Positions 35,401 through 43,110 of a stretch of DNA of 43,110 nt are shown one piece after another. Source of the DNA: Planctomycetota bacterium (GTDB lineage Bacteria > Planctomycetota > Phycisphaerae > WQYP01); contig JAKBCC010000018.1 in assembly GCA_021808105.1 (NCBI GenBank), positions 1 through 43,110 on the forward strand, given 5' to 3'. Each line of letters opens with the position of its first letter. Position 1 is the first letter of the stretch. The notes below the pieces were generated by a model. That model saw nothing but the letters and a program-made list of their open reading frames with translations. It was not told where the DNA came from and ran no database searches. The position numbers and the translations under genes are program-made.

Positions 35401-36038
35401 ATGCCATGCTTGTTGATTACAAGTCCGGAGGAAAGAAATTCAATCTGGGAAAATTTGTGCACGGCCTGGATTTACAATTAGTGGCCTACCTGCTGGCCGT
35501 GCGTAATGCCACCCTCAACGGCGCGGGCCCGCTGCACCCGATCGGTGCATTTTATTATCCTTTGCGCCCGGCGGAAATTCCGGTTCACCCTGCCCCCGGC
35601 GAAGAGCCGCTGAATGCAAACGATCCGGCATACTATAAAACATGCAAACCGGACGGCCCGTTTGATAACCTGGCCATTCCATCATTGGATTCACGGGTCC
35701 AACGCGGAACTTCCAGCGACTGGTTCAAGATAGCGCTGAAACAAGACGGCATGCCTCATGCCGGTAGAAACGATGGATTGAATCATCCCTTATTTTCCGC
35801 GATGCTGGAATCGGGGTTAACAACCATGCGATCCATAACCCGGTGCATGGAGGATGGAAACATCGCCCCCTCGCCTTATAAGACCGGAAAGTTAATCCCC
35901 TGTTCCACCTGTGAATACAAAAGCATTTGCCCATTTCCACGTCAGGGCGGTCCATTCCGCAACCTGGATACGAACCATGACAACGCAATAAAAGTTTTGA
36001 CTGCCATGGCCCAACCCGCAAGCGCGGAGGCCCAATGA
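32496..36038 (+). CDS. addB: AddB-type subunit of the ATP-dependent helicase-nuclease
   Basis: This 1180-residue protein is the AddB partner of a double-strand break repair helicase-nuclease. It starts MAVQFVMGRAGTGKT with a Walker A motif at 8-15. The C-terminal nuclease domain has GKIDRVDLDPAGNAMLVDYKSGG (D974, K976), and the iron-sulfur cluster cysteines are complete: C806 in AACPLQHFYSY and C1136-x2-C1139-x5-C1145. ATG 32496 is preferred because a GGGGG run lies 6 nt upstream and because the 34 extra codons of the longer frame run into a dispersed repeat. The stop codon overlaps the addA start by 4 bp (ATGA), so translation is probably coupled. Confidence 0.92.
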   Translation: MAVQFVMGRAGTGKTRFCVDALSAASHADPLGPLLLWVVPEQGTFMSEQRLVASASLAGSFRIRVVGFRRLCRFLAEELHLPLGPELSPIGRQLLLARAVQRCRGNLIAYHQVAHLPGFLATLDRTLREIMQAGQSSQDLRAAAERMRSGATQRSDHIGAGVLADKLQDLAWLLESWDSVRPVGAIDADMLPGIIENALVNDRRLHNIRIYVDAFSSMSVMEIRLLSLLAKSVQEMSITLLGDPASPVFTNPAAVPEPLGVFRRTERLFQRLMRQFQLSGVVVEKPIFLRTPHRFARAGALVHLESQLFTSRQHRTPPVSSQNAVTLLSCASPEEEVLCAGRKIRLLAAGGMRYREIGVVVSDLGRYEKLINTIFPSLDIPYFLDERQSLKFHPLIELLQALAALIQNNFARRDLLSLVKTSLTGITRSDAYNLENYLLAHGIERDTLKSDWTWEQLPTENDGNRPTAMEAEILNSVNAARNKLHRALEPWITLHSDPQQSRPVAQYAQAIITLLGSMRVAPIMEQWIAQATAQGAIEQAQIHQQVWSQCSEMLQEMTRVKLEHTQTSSEFFELLQTVLENLTLGLIPPAVDQILISSAQRSRHPELKVVLIMGALETLMPKAAAEDSMINDADRRRLEPIFGDALNADTSQDFIEAAFFDYVAMTRPSEQLLISYPAADAEGRKTAPSVYIARLRDLFTDVHIQQLESTDIHWPDFSALDELIRWVLLAREDVGLGRSQRANGLSAEAAQQWLNSQTDPAIAQRWHHALDSKKRRHIAPLPRDLGRFACGPATISVSELETYAACPLQHFYSYTLRLRARPEWQIDARSLGLMYHHALDLFYRAVINGSLAWPDCERADFEKALTKAIAESTENLSAHAIADALEIQAIVKPLHRQLAVILEAQRRAAQGNNFRPAATELRFGSFSNRESAAGDSAAPALPAVTLDPANGSLELRGKIDRVDLDPAGNAMLVDYKSGGKKFNLGKFVHGLDLQLVAYLLAVRNATLNGAGPLHPIGAFYYPLRPAEIPVHPAPGEEPLNANDPAYYKTCKPDGPFDNLAIPSLDSRVQRGTSSDWFKIALKQDGMPHAGRNDGLNHPLFSAMLESGLTTMRSITRCMEDGNIAPSPYKTGKLIPCSTCEYKSICPFPRQGGPFRNLDTNHDNAIKVLTAMAQPASAEAQ

Positions 36039-39000
36039 ACGATCCCATCCATGCGACAAATCAAACGCAGACTCTTTCGTTCACCGCCGCGCAGCGATGC
36101 GCCATCGCCCATCGTCGCGGAGAAATGGTGGTGCTGGCCGGAGCTGGATCAGGGAAAACGGCGACGCTGGCCCGGCGTTGCGCGGAACTTGTAACAGCTA
36201 CCCCCGAAGGCTGCAATGTACGCGAACTTCTTGTGCTGACATTCACACGGGAAGCCGCTGATGAAATGCGCAGCCGCATTGCTCGTGTCCTGCGGGAGAC
36301 AGCCGACGGCCAGACCGCCCCTGATCTTTTTCAACATCTGCATCAGCAGGCCGCTTCCGTGGACACGGCACAAATCAGCACGTTTCACGGCTTTTGCAAT
36401 TGGGCGGCAAAAACCTGGTTTATGTTCTGCCGGGTTGATCCGAGATTTACCTTACTTAATGAGCATGAGTCCGCCATGCTCCAGACCGATGCGTTACAGG
36501 AGACAGCCCGACTCTTTATGGCATCCGACCATCCGCAGCACAATAATTTTGTTGAAGTATTTGATTTGTACGCCGGCGCATCACCGGCAAAACTGGAAAT
36601 GCTTATTATGCCAATTTTGCGGGTCATGCATACCATCGTGGATCCTGAAGCGTGGTGCGCCAGGGCGGCCGGCAACGGGAGTGCTGAAATACAGGACGTT
36701 CTTACCACTTTTATTCAACAGAAAGCACGTCGCTCGGAGGAACTTGCCCTCATGCTGGCGGCCGGTGCCGATGAAGCGCGACTCTTTCAAGCCGATGGCA
36801 AAAAGTTAATGTTCAGCGGTCTTACCGAGGCGGCAATGGCGGCTAAACAATCGGCTGAAGCATTAGACGCTGATGGTGCCGCCGGATGGACAAAGGCACG
36901 CAATTATTTGGCAAGCGTAACATTTGCTGCCCAGATTCGGCTGGGCGATGGTGATGATAAGTCGCAGGCGGAGCACTTCAGAGACGGAATGTACAAGCCT
37001 CTGAAAGAGGCGTTTACCCAACTGCGCAACGAATTGGCCGGTTCGGATATTACGCAGTTGCAGGCGCTTGAAACCACCAGTCGCAAGCGTGTTGCCGCAT
37101 TTCTGGCGTTTGCCAATGCCGTGCAGCAGCAGTATCAGCGGGCGAAGAAATGGCGCCGCCAGTTGGATTATTCAGATCTGGAACGCACACTTCTGGCCGG
37201 CCTTTCAGAGCCGGGCAACCCGCTGCAAGCCCTGCTGCATCAGCGCTTTCGACATATTCTGGTCGATGAATATCAGGATATCAATCCCGTGCAGCAACGG
37301 CTTATTGAATTGCTCTATCGCGGGGAAGCCGGCTCGCGTGGATTAATGCCCGGCTCACTATTTGGCGTAGGGGATGTGCTGCAGAGCATTTACAGCTTTC
37401 GCGGGAGCGAGCCGAAAATACTCCATGATATGGCCGGCCATCTGACCACGGCCGGGCAGGGCGACAAAATTATTACCATGCGGGAGAATTACCGCACCGT
37501 GCCGGCATTGGTGGATGCGCTAAATGCAATCATTGCACCGATGCTGCAAATGGTTCAGCAGGAGTCCCCGCCCACCGGAATTAATATGGCGGAACTTGCC
37601 CCACTGTATCATGGCCGCAAGCCGCCGGTATCCCCCTGTTTTCCGGGAATACCCGTGGAACTACACGTTTTAACGGCATCAAAGAATGATCCGCATGCCA
37701 ACGCCGATGACGAGGACAACGGCAGCCCGGCGGATGCGAACGATGCATTCAACGAAATGCAGGCCGACGAACTGGAAGCCACCAGAATCGGCCAGCTTAT
37801 TGTTCAAATGCTGCAAAGCTCACGCAAGGTCGGCCCGGAGTTGCGCCCGCTGGAATTAAAAGATATCGCCATACTTCTGCGCGCGCCCGGCCAGCGGGCA
37901 CCGCATTATGTGCGGACACTGGGCGCTATGGGCATTTTCGCTAACGCGGCCCTGACGACCGGCTTTTTTGAATCCAGTGAAGTGCTGGAGGTACTGGATA
38001 TTTTGCGCGTGCTGGATAACCCGAAACAGGATATCGCGCTGGTGAGCGTGTTAATCGGGCCTATTGGCGGATGCACCATGGCGGACTTGGCCTATATCCG
38101 CAAAAATGTCCCGGACTCCATCCCGTTTCATCAGGCGGTGACCGACTTCGGGCAGAAAAACCATACCGATGCCGCTGCGGCCGCACTGGCCGGGAAAATC
38201 ACTCATACCATGGCCAAACTGGAACAGTGGCGATCAGCCATGCGCGCTGAAACACTGGTCAACGCCTTGTCCCGAATTATGCAGGAAGCCGGTTTGCTGA
38301 ATCAGGCCGCCGCCATGGTCGGCGGTCGTCAGCGTCTGGCTAATTTACGTCTGCTGCAGCAGCGGGCGATGGAGTTTTCCGGTTTTGAATTACAGAGCCT
38401 GGCCCGATTCGTCAACTTTTTCGAGCGCTTGCGCGAAGAGCGAGACCTGGGTGAGGCGGCCCCGCCGGCCGGCAATGCGGTACGGATCATGTCCATCCAT
38501 GGCAGTAAGGGACTGGAATTTCCCGTCGTTTTTGTGGCGGGTCTGGGAACGGCATTTAATAAACGTGATCTTCAACAACAACTGCTGGTAGACCGCGACA
38601 AAGGCATTGGCCTTAAGATTCTGGATGCCAATGGCGTTCTGGTGCAGGATTCGCCGGGCCGCAGGGTGCTGGCCGAAGAGAAATTGGGAAAGCTTCTTCA
38701 GGAAGAGGCACGCTTACTTTATGTGGCGATGACACGAGCCAGAGATCAACTGATCCTCATTGGAAGAATGCCGGAATCCGCGGTGGAGAAATGGTCGCAA
38801 ATACGCTTGCCTGACGCCGCGAAAAAAAAGGAACGCACCCCTGCATTAAAACCCGCCAATTGCCCATTGGCATGGCTGGGACCCATTTTCAGCCAATATG
38901 CGAACCGGCAACCTGCCAACGCAACCGGGCCGCTCCTGGCGCTGCATGTGGTGCCTGAGAGCACACTGAATTCTCCTGACACCCAGCGCCCCCATAGCCC

Positions 39001-39859
39001 TGCGCCAACCGACGCTGCCGGAAATGTTACTGATGACAGCGTGGCCCATACAGAAGCGGTGAACCCCAACACCGAGGCCTTGAACGCCATGTTCAACCGT
39101 ATCACGCAGCCCTACGCCCATGAGCAATTAACGCGCGTTGCCGCGGTCGCCAGCGTCAGTCGGCTTAAGTCCATGCGTAACAGCGACATTGACTCGCCCT
39201 CAATTATCATCGACGCGCCGCCGAGCGCACAGTTGGAATTAACTGCGGATCATTCGGGCATAAAAGTTGGATTGATCATGCATCGTGTTGTTGAGTGGTT
39301 GGACTTTCAGCGCACCAGTGAGGATTTATTGGGGGCCGCGTTAGCTGAACTGGTAACGCAGGGCCATTTAACGCCGGAGGAATTGACGCTGGTTGATGAG
39401 CCGGCGCTGCGCTGGTTCTTCAGCAGCGAGTTGGGGCAACGCATGAGGCTAGCCGCGAAACAAGCCTCCCGTCATCACCAACTGCTGCGGGAATTAAGTT
39501 TTCTCTGGTCGCTGCCCGCGATGCAGGCGGCCGGCCTGAACCCGACTACCCTGACCGGTTCAGGTGTTGCACAACGCTCTAATTCCAATCTCGGCCCCGT
39601 AAAATCGCATACCGGAGGTCTGGATACCATGCTGATTCGCGGCACCATTGACGCCTTATTAATTGAACCCGATGCGCTGGAAATCATCGACTACAAAACC
39701 GATGCCGCCGTCTTCATCCCCTCCCGTCTGCCAGCCTATCAGCAGCAAGTACAGTATTACGCCTCCGCCGCCGCCGACATCCTCAAAACCCCCGTTCACC
39801 GCACCTCGCTGGTATTTTTTTCCACCCGACAAATTGTCTCCTGGACAGTGTCCCAGTAA
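36035..39859 (+). CDS. addA: AddA-type UvrD-family helicase-nuclease subunit
   Basis: This 1274-residue protein is a superfamily 1A helicase with a C-terminal nuclease. Visible motifs: Walker A AGAGSGKT (35-42), LLVLTFTREAADEMRSRI, TFHGFC, the Walker B motif VDEYQD (D411, E412), GVGDVLQSIYSFRGSEP, MSIHGSKGLEFPVVFVAGLG, and YVAMTRARDQLIL. The nuclease motif is IIDYKTD (D1219, K1221). Together with AddB it would resect double-strand breaks to start recombination and degrade foreign linear DNA. The ATG sits inside the addB stop (ATGA). The stretch between about 950 and 1060 is low-complexity and variable. Confidence 0.93.
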   Translation: MNDPIHATNQTQTLSFTAAQRCAIAHRRGEMVVLAGAGSGKTATLARRCAELVTATPEGCNVRELLVLTFTREAADEMRSRIARVLRETADGQTAPDLFQHLHQQAASVDTAQISTFHGFCNWAAKTWFMFCRVDPRFTLLNEHESAMLQTDALQETARLFMASDHPQHNNFVEVFDLYAGASPAKLEMLIMPILRVMHTIVDPEAWCARAAGNGSAEIQDVLTTFIQQKARRSEELALMLAAGADEARLFQADGKKLMFSGLTEAAMAAKQSAEALDADGAAGWTKARNYLASVTFAAQIRLGDGDDKSQAEHFRDGMYKPLKEAFTQLRNELAGSDITQLQALETTSRKRVAAFLAFANAVQQQYQRAKKWRRQLDYSDLERTLLAGLSEPGNPLQALLHQRFRHILVDEYQDINPVQQRLIELLYRGEAGSRGLMPGSLFGVGDVLQSIYSFRGSEPKILHDMAGHLTTAGQGDKIITMRENYRTVPALVDALNAIIAPMLQMVQQESPPTGINMAELAPLYHGRKPPVSPCFPGIPVELHVLTASKNDPHANADDEDNGSPADANDAFNEMQADELEATRIGQLIVQMLQSSRKVGPELRPLELKDIAILLRAPGQRAPHYVRTLGAMGIFANAALTTGFFESSEVLEVLDILRVLDNPKQDIALVSVLIGPIGGCTMADLAYIRKNVPDSIPFHQAVTDFGQKNHTDAAAAALAGKITHTMAKLEQWRSAMRAETLVNALSRIMQEAGLLNQAAAMVGGRQRLANLRLLQQRAMEFSGFELQSLARFVNFFERLREERDLGEAAPPAGNAVRIMSIHGSKGLEFPVVFVAGLGTAFNKRDLQQQLLVDRDKGIGLKILDANGVLVQDSPGRRVLAEEKLGKLLQEEARLLYVAMTRARDQLILIGRMPESAVEKWSQIRLPDAAKKKERTPALKPANCPLAWLGPIFSQYANRQPANATGPLLALHVVPESTLNSPDTQRPHSPAPTDAAGNVTDDSVAHTEAVNPNTEALNAMFNRITQPYAHEQLTRVAAVASVSRLKSMRNSDIDSPSIIIDAPPSAQLELTADHSGIKVGLIMHRVVEWLDFQRTSEDLLGAALAELVTQGHLTPEELTLVDEPALRWFFSSELGQRMRLAAKQASRHHQLLRELSFLWSLPAMQAAGLNPTTLTGSGVAQRSNSNLGPVKSHTGGLDTMLIRGTIDALLIEPDALEIIDYKTDAAVFIPSRLPAYQQQVQYYASAAADILKTPVHRTSLVFFSTRQIVSWTVSQ

Positions 39860-39984
39860 ACGTCCACAAGGATTAGCTGCGTCCATTTGCGCCCGAGGCA
39901 CCCAATAAAGCCGCTGTGAAAGCCATTATCCCAGGTCGGAATTCCAGGCGATTATGTGCTCTAAAACCAAGGGCAATTTATGCC

Positions 39985-41068
39985 TCATGCACTCCAAAGA
40001 GCCAGCTTGCCGGCAGTGGTTGCTTTCTGTTTCCGCGCAGCGTTAGTCTTGCGCCGGCTTGATTCGCCAAAGAGACTGTCATAGGTTGCTTGCGTGCCGA
40101 GTTCATTCGCTAAAAGCCGAAGACTCAGCCGGGCCAGCAGGTCAACGGTAATGGGGCGTTTGGAATCCCAAAAGACATAGGAACTGAAAAACGCCCTTGC
40201 GATGTCGGAATTCAAAAGATCGACCAGGTAGTCTGCGGCAGCTTGTGTCGGGCATGGCAAAAAGTAGCAGGTGTCATCCAGAACAAACGGCTTCCCATCG
40301 GCGGAACCGATACTGACGAAATTAAGTTTCTTATAGAAGCCGGAAATGGCGACTTTCCATGGACTGAACGAATAATCGCCCACGCCAAAAATCGAAAACC
40401 TGGACTTGCCACGATAAATGGAACTTTTCCGGCGCTTGAATAAATCGGCGTGTGCTTGCAGATAATTCCAGGTCAGAGGGGCGTAGTCTTCGATGATGGA
40501 AGTGTCATCCCCGACTCGCCTTTGCGGTACAAGCATCCAACGCCCGGAAAATTTCGCGCTGCCACCGGCGATTTCGGAGCTTTTGAGCATCGGAAACAGG
40601 TATGTATCTTCCAGGCTTACCAGTTCAGCAAGCCCGTTGCGATATTGACCATCGTGCCGACGCAACTCCATGACCCTGGAACAGTCGTGCTTAATACCCG
40701 ATCGCCAGGCGGGACGGTCGTCGCCCTCGAGATGGCGCCAGCGACGATGCATATCGAGGTCAGCGATGAGCGTGCCATCCTGATAGGCAAGCGTGCCGCT
40801 TGCCCCGTGCACTGTGAGGCCCGGGTAAACCGTCGCCGTCTGATTCGTCGATTGAGAACCAAATTGGATCACCAGCAGGGACGCCTGCACTGCCGCCCTG
40901 AAGTGGTAATCAGCGTCGATTTTATAAATGGCGGCGTGTTTGACACTCAGATCCAAGCTCCAACAGTGCGCAAGAATCTTGCGCGCAACAGCGGTTTTAC
41001 AAAGCATGGCCAGTTAACCCAACTGGCGTTTGAAAGTCGCCGAACTCAACTATTTCTCTGGTTTTCAC
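39985..41068 (-). pseudogene. Internally deleted N6-adenine DNA methyltransferase remnant
   Basis: Two pieces of one enzyme are visible in different frames. The first, from GTG 41068, reads MKTREIVEFGDFQTPVGLTG and then stops; EFGDFQTP is the typical opening of large N6-adenine DNA methyltransferases. The second, from ATG 41007 to the stop at 39985 (340 residues), reads MLCKTAVARKILAHCW... and continues with a probable DNA-recognition region (FGVGDYSFSPWKVAISGFYKKL, DDTCYFLPC, LLNSDIARAFFSSYVFWDSKRPITVDLLARL). The whole cofactor-binding core, including the NPPY-type catalytic motif, is missing between them, and the frame shifts by +1 at the junction. The most likely reading is a deletion of several hundred bp. 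The 340-residue frame could still be translated, but as a methyltransferase it would be dead. Confidence 0.75.
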
Positions 41069-41269
41069 GACCGCACACTCACTAGCGAAGTTTTCTTATG
41101 CCCTCTACCTGTCCGGCTTTTTCTATTATACGGCTGTATTGTAATCGCCACTGGAGGGCGTTGGAAATCGTCAGATATCCTTGGGCCTACCCGATAAATC
41201 CCCCTCCGCGCTGGCACGCTGCCGTCGGTTGCCGTATCTTAATTCGCTGTAGGAATACTTGGAGTGGCT

Positions 41270-42565
41270 ATGACAACACATATTGGATTGCTGGGATGCG
41301 GAACGGTCGGAGCGACGGTGGCGGAGATGCTGCTGACCGAGAAAGCGCTGCTGGCCAAGCGATCCGGACAGTCGCTGGCTTTGAAGCGGATTTTAATTCG
41401 GGATACGGCTAAAACCCGGAATAACAAAATTCCGGCGAATTTATTTACCACCAATCCGGATGATATTCTCAATGATCCGGACATTCAGATTGTCGTGGAA
41501 GTCATGGGCGGCGTTGAACCGGCGAAAGCGTTCTCCCTGCGGGCTGTTAAATCCGGGAAGTTACTGGTAACCGCCAATAAGCATCTGCTGGCGCTGCATG
41601 GGACGGAAATATTTCGCGCCGCGGCTAAAGCCAACTCCTGCGTCTGCTTTGAAGCTTCCTGCGGCGGAGCTATTCCCATTGTTCTGGCACTGACTCGCGG
41701 GTTGATCGCCAATGAAATTGATCAGGTCGTCGGAATTGTCAATGGGACATGCAATTACATTTTAAGTGAAATGAGTTCCGCCGGTAAAAGCTACAGCACC
41801 GCCTTAGCCGAAGCCCAGGCCGCCGGCTTTGCCGAGCCTGATCCGACACTGGATGTCACCGGCGGAGATAGTGCTCATAAACTGGCCATTCTGGCGTCGC
41901 TGGCGTTCGGGACCCATGTGCCATTTGACCAGATTCATGTCAGCGGAATAAATACCATTGACGATATGGATTTGCGCTATGGCCTGGAATTGGGCTACGT
42001 ATGCAAACTCCTGGCGATCGCGGAAAAACACGGCCATGGCATTTCCCTGCGGGTACACCCTTCGTTTGTTCCGCAGAAACATCTGCTGGCCAATGTGAAT
42101 GGGTCATTTAATGCCATTGCCGTCGTCGGCCATGCCAGCGGCCAGACCATTCATTATGGTCGCGGAGCCGGAGGAAAGCCCACGGCCAGCGCCATCATCG
42201 CAGACATTGTGGAAGCGGCCATGGGAACCGCCCCACTGCTTTTCAAGCAACTGCCGCTGCTGACACGGCGCAGTACCGCCGGCGTTATTCCAATTCAAGA
42301 TGTGTCATCCCGGCATTATTTAAGGATGATGGTACAGGATAAACCGGGAATGCTGCATCAGATTACCGGCATACTTGGTAAGCTGGGCATTTCCTTGGCC
42401 GCGATGGTGCAACATGAAGCCCACGAGGATCAATTTGTGCCCCTGGTAATTATGACGCATGAAGCACCGGACGGCAAAGTGACCGAGGCTACCGCCAAAA
42501 TTGACCGCCTGCGCGGCATACGCGGCCAGACCCGGCACATTCGGGTCATCGATCCGCCGCCGTGA
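41270..42565 (+). CDS. hom: Homoserine dehydrogenase
   Basis: This 431-residue enzyme reduces aspartate semialdehyde to homoserine, the branch to threonine and methionine. The NAD(P) site GLLGCGTVG is at 6-14, the substrate region has GIVNGTCNYILSEM and DPTLDVTGGDSAHKLAIL with the catalytic Asp and Lys, and a C-terminal ACT domain (LRMMVQDKPGMLHQITGILGKLGISLAAMVQHE) suggests feedback control by an amino acid such as threonine. ATG 41270 has GGAG 5 nt upstream; the in-frame GTG at 41264 lies inside that ribosome site and is unlikely. The ApgM-family gene follows after 78 bp. Confidence 0.95.
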   Translation: MTTHIGLLGCGTVGATVAEMLLTEKALLAKRSGQSLALKRILIRDTAKTRNNKIPANLFTTNPDDILNDPDIQIVVEVMGGVEPAKAFSLRAVKSGKLLVTANKHLLALHGTEIFRAAAKANSCVCFEASCGGAIPIVLALTRGLIANEIDQVVGIVNGTCNYILSEMSSAGKSYSTALAEAQAAGFAEPDPTLDVTGGDSAHKLAILASLAFGTHVPFDQIHVSGINTIDDMDLRYGLELGYVCKLLAIAEKHGHGISLRVHPSFVPQKHLLANVNGSFNAIAVVGHASGQTIHYGRGAGGKPTASAIIADIVEAAMGTAPLLFKQLPLLTRRSTAGVIPIQDVSSRHYLRMMVQDKPGMLHQITGILGKLGISLAAMVQHEAHEDQFVPLVIMTHEAPDGKVTEATAKIDRLRGIRGQTRHIRVIDPPP

Positions 42566-42643
42566 GCTGTTGCGGATCGCCTCATCGCACGGGTCGCCGT
42601 GTTAGAATATTGTTGATAGGAATTAGGAATCGAAAGCAACACC

Positions 42644-43110
42644 ATGAAATATGCCATTATCATTCCCGACGGAGCTGCCGACGCCCCGATTGCCGAACTG
42701 GGCAATAAAACGCCCCTGGAAGTTGCCTGTAAACCCAATATGGACGCAGCCGCCCGCAACGGTCGCATTGGTACGGTTCGCACCACACCGCCGGATTTCA
42801 GCCCGGGCAGCGACGTTTGCACGCTATGCCTTCTGGGGTATGACCCGGCACAATATCATCCCGGCCGTGCTCCGCTGGAGGCGGCGGCAATGGGCCTGAA
42901 ACTCAACGCCTCAAACTGGGTTATGCGGTGCAACTTCGTCACCATTATTGATGGAAAAATGGTGGATCATTCCGCCGGACATATCAAAGACAACGAAGGC
43001 CGCACGCTTTTGCAGGCGGTCACAGACGCCGTAGGAAGCGCCAGCGGAGTGACGTTTCACCCGGGCGTAAGTTATCGCAATTTAATGACGCTGGCCGGCA
43101 CGGATTTAAG
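42644..43110 (+). CDS. apgM: ApgM-family phosphoglycerate mutase or proposed homoserine kinase, N-terminal part
   Basis: The gene runs off the right edge; 155 codons are visible. MKYAIIIPDGAADAP carries the metal-binding Asp of the alkaline phosphatase superfamily, and FSPGSDVCTLCLLGYDP carries the nucleophilic Ser of the cofactor-independent (archaeal-type) phosphoglycerate mutase family. PGRAPLEAAAMGL and NFVTIIDGKMVDHSAGHI are also typical. A bacterial subgroup of this family that sits beside threonine genes has been proposed to be a homoserine kinase (TIGR02535). The position 78 bp after hom fits that role better than glycolysis, but the sequence alone does not settle it. The ribosome site is weak. 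Confidence 0.85.
   Translation, partial: MKYAIIIPDGAADAPIAELGNKTPLEVACKPNMDAAARNGRIGTVRTTPPDFSPGSDVCTLCLLGYDPAQYHPGRAPLEAAAMGLKLNASNWVMRCNFVTIIDGKMVDHSAGHIKDNEGRTLLQAVTDAVGSASGVTFHPGVSYRNLMTLAGTDL

Overview
The window looks like chromosome from a planctomycete, probably of the Phycisphaerae type. The evidence is a prepilin-like protein of the H-X9-DG class, two proteins with PEP-CTERM sorting tails, a giant secreted repeat protein that also has a dockerin-like segment, and a BlaI repressor paired with an M56 peptidase. Verrucomicrobiota carry some of the same families, so the phylum call is an inference. No rRNA, tRNA, CRISPR array, transposase or phage gene was seen.

Positions 1-8745 hold surface and carbohydrate functions: the end of a PEP-CTERM protein with its terminator, a pseudopilin-like protein, a secreted GH78 alpha-L-rhamnosidase, a convergent GH79-type beta-glucuronidase, and a secreted HEAT/STN-like protein of unknown role. 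After 1.1 kb of non-coding DNA comes a 2413-residue exoprotein (9884-17125). Its gene contains tandem blocks that are identical at the DNA level over 350 and 603 bp. It is followed by an SDR oxidoreductase and a PhoD-like protein whose metal-binding motifs have diverged.

Positions 20018-32149 are all on the minus strand. In transcription order they are a BlaI-type repressor, an overlapping 2075-residue M56 membrane protease with a huge extracytoplasmic beta-sandwich region, endonuclease III, a VOC protein, a metallophosphoesterase, and the three-subunit proton-translocating transhydrogenase (pntAA, pntAB, pntB). The repressor has a near-consensus promoter with a perfect 16-bp palindrome over its -10 box, which suggests autoregulation.

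Positions 32496-43110 hold addB and addA (overlapping by 4 bp), an internally deleted remnant of an N6-adenine DNA methyltransferase, homoserine dehydrogenase, and the start of an ApgM-family gene that may encode a homoserine kinase.

Two families of short repeats lie in the gaps between genes. One is REP-like (1735, 8912, 32334); the other is built on a TATCCGCG motif (9012, 17376, 19837). The most unusual items are the BlaI/M56 giant-sensor pair, the DNA-identical repeats in the exoprotein, the divergent PhoD-like protein, the methyltransferase remnant and the repeat families.
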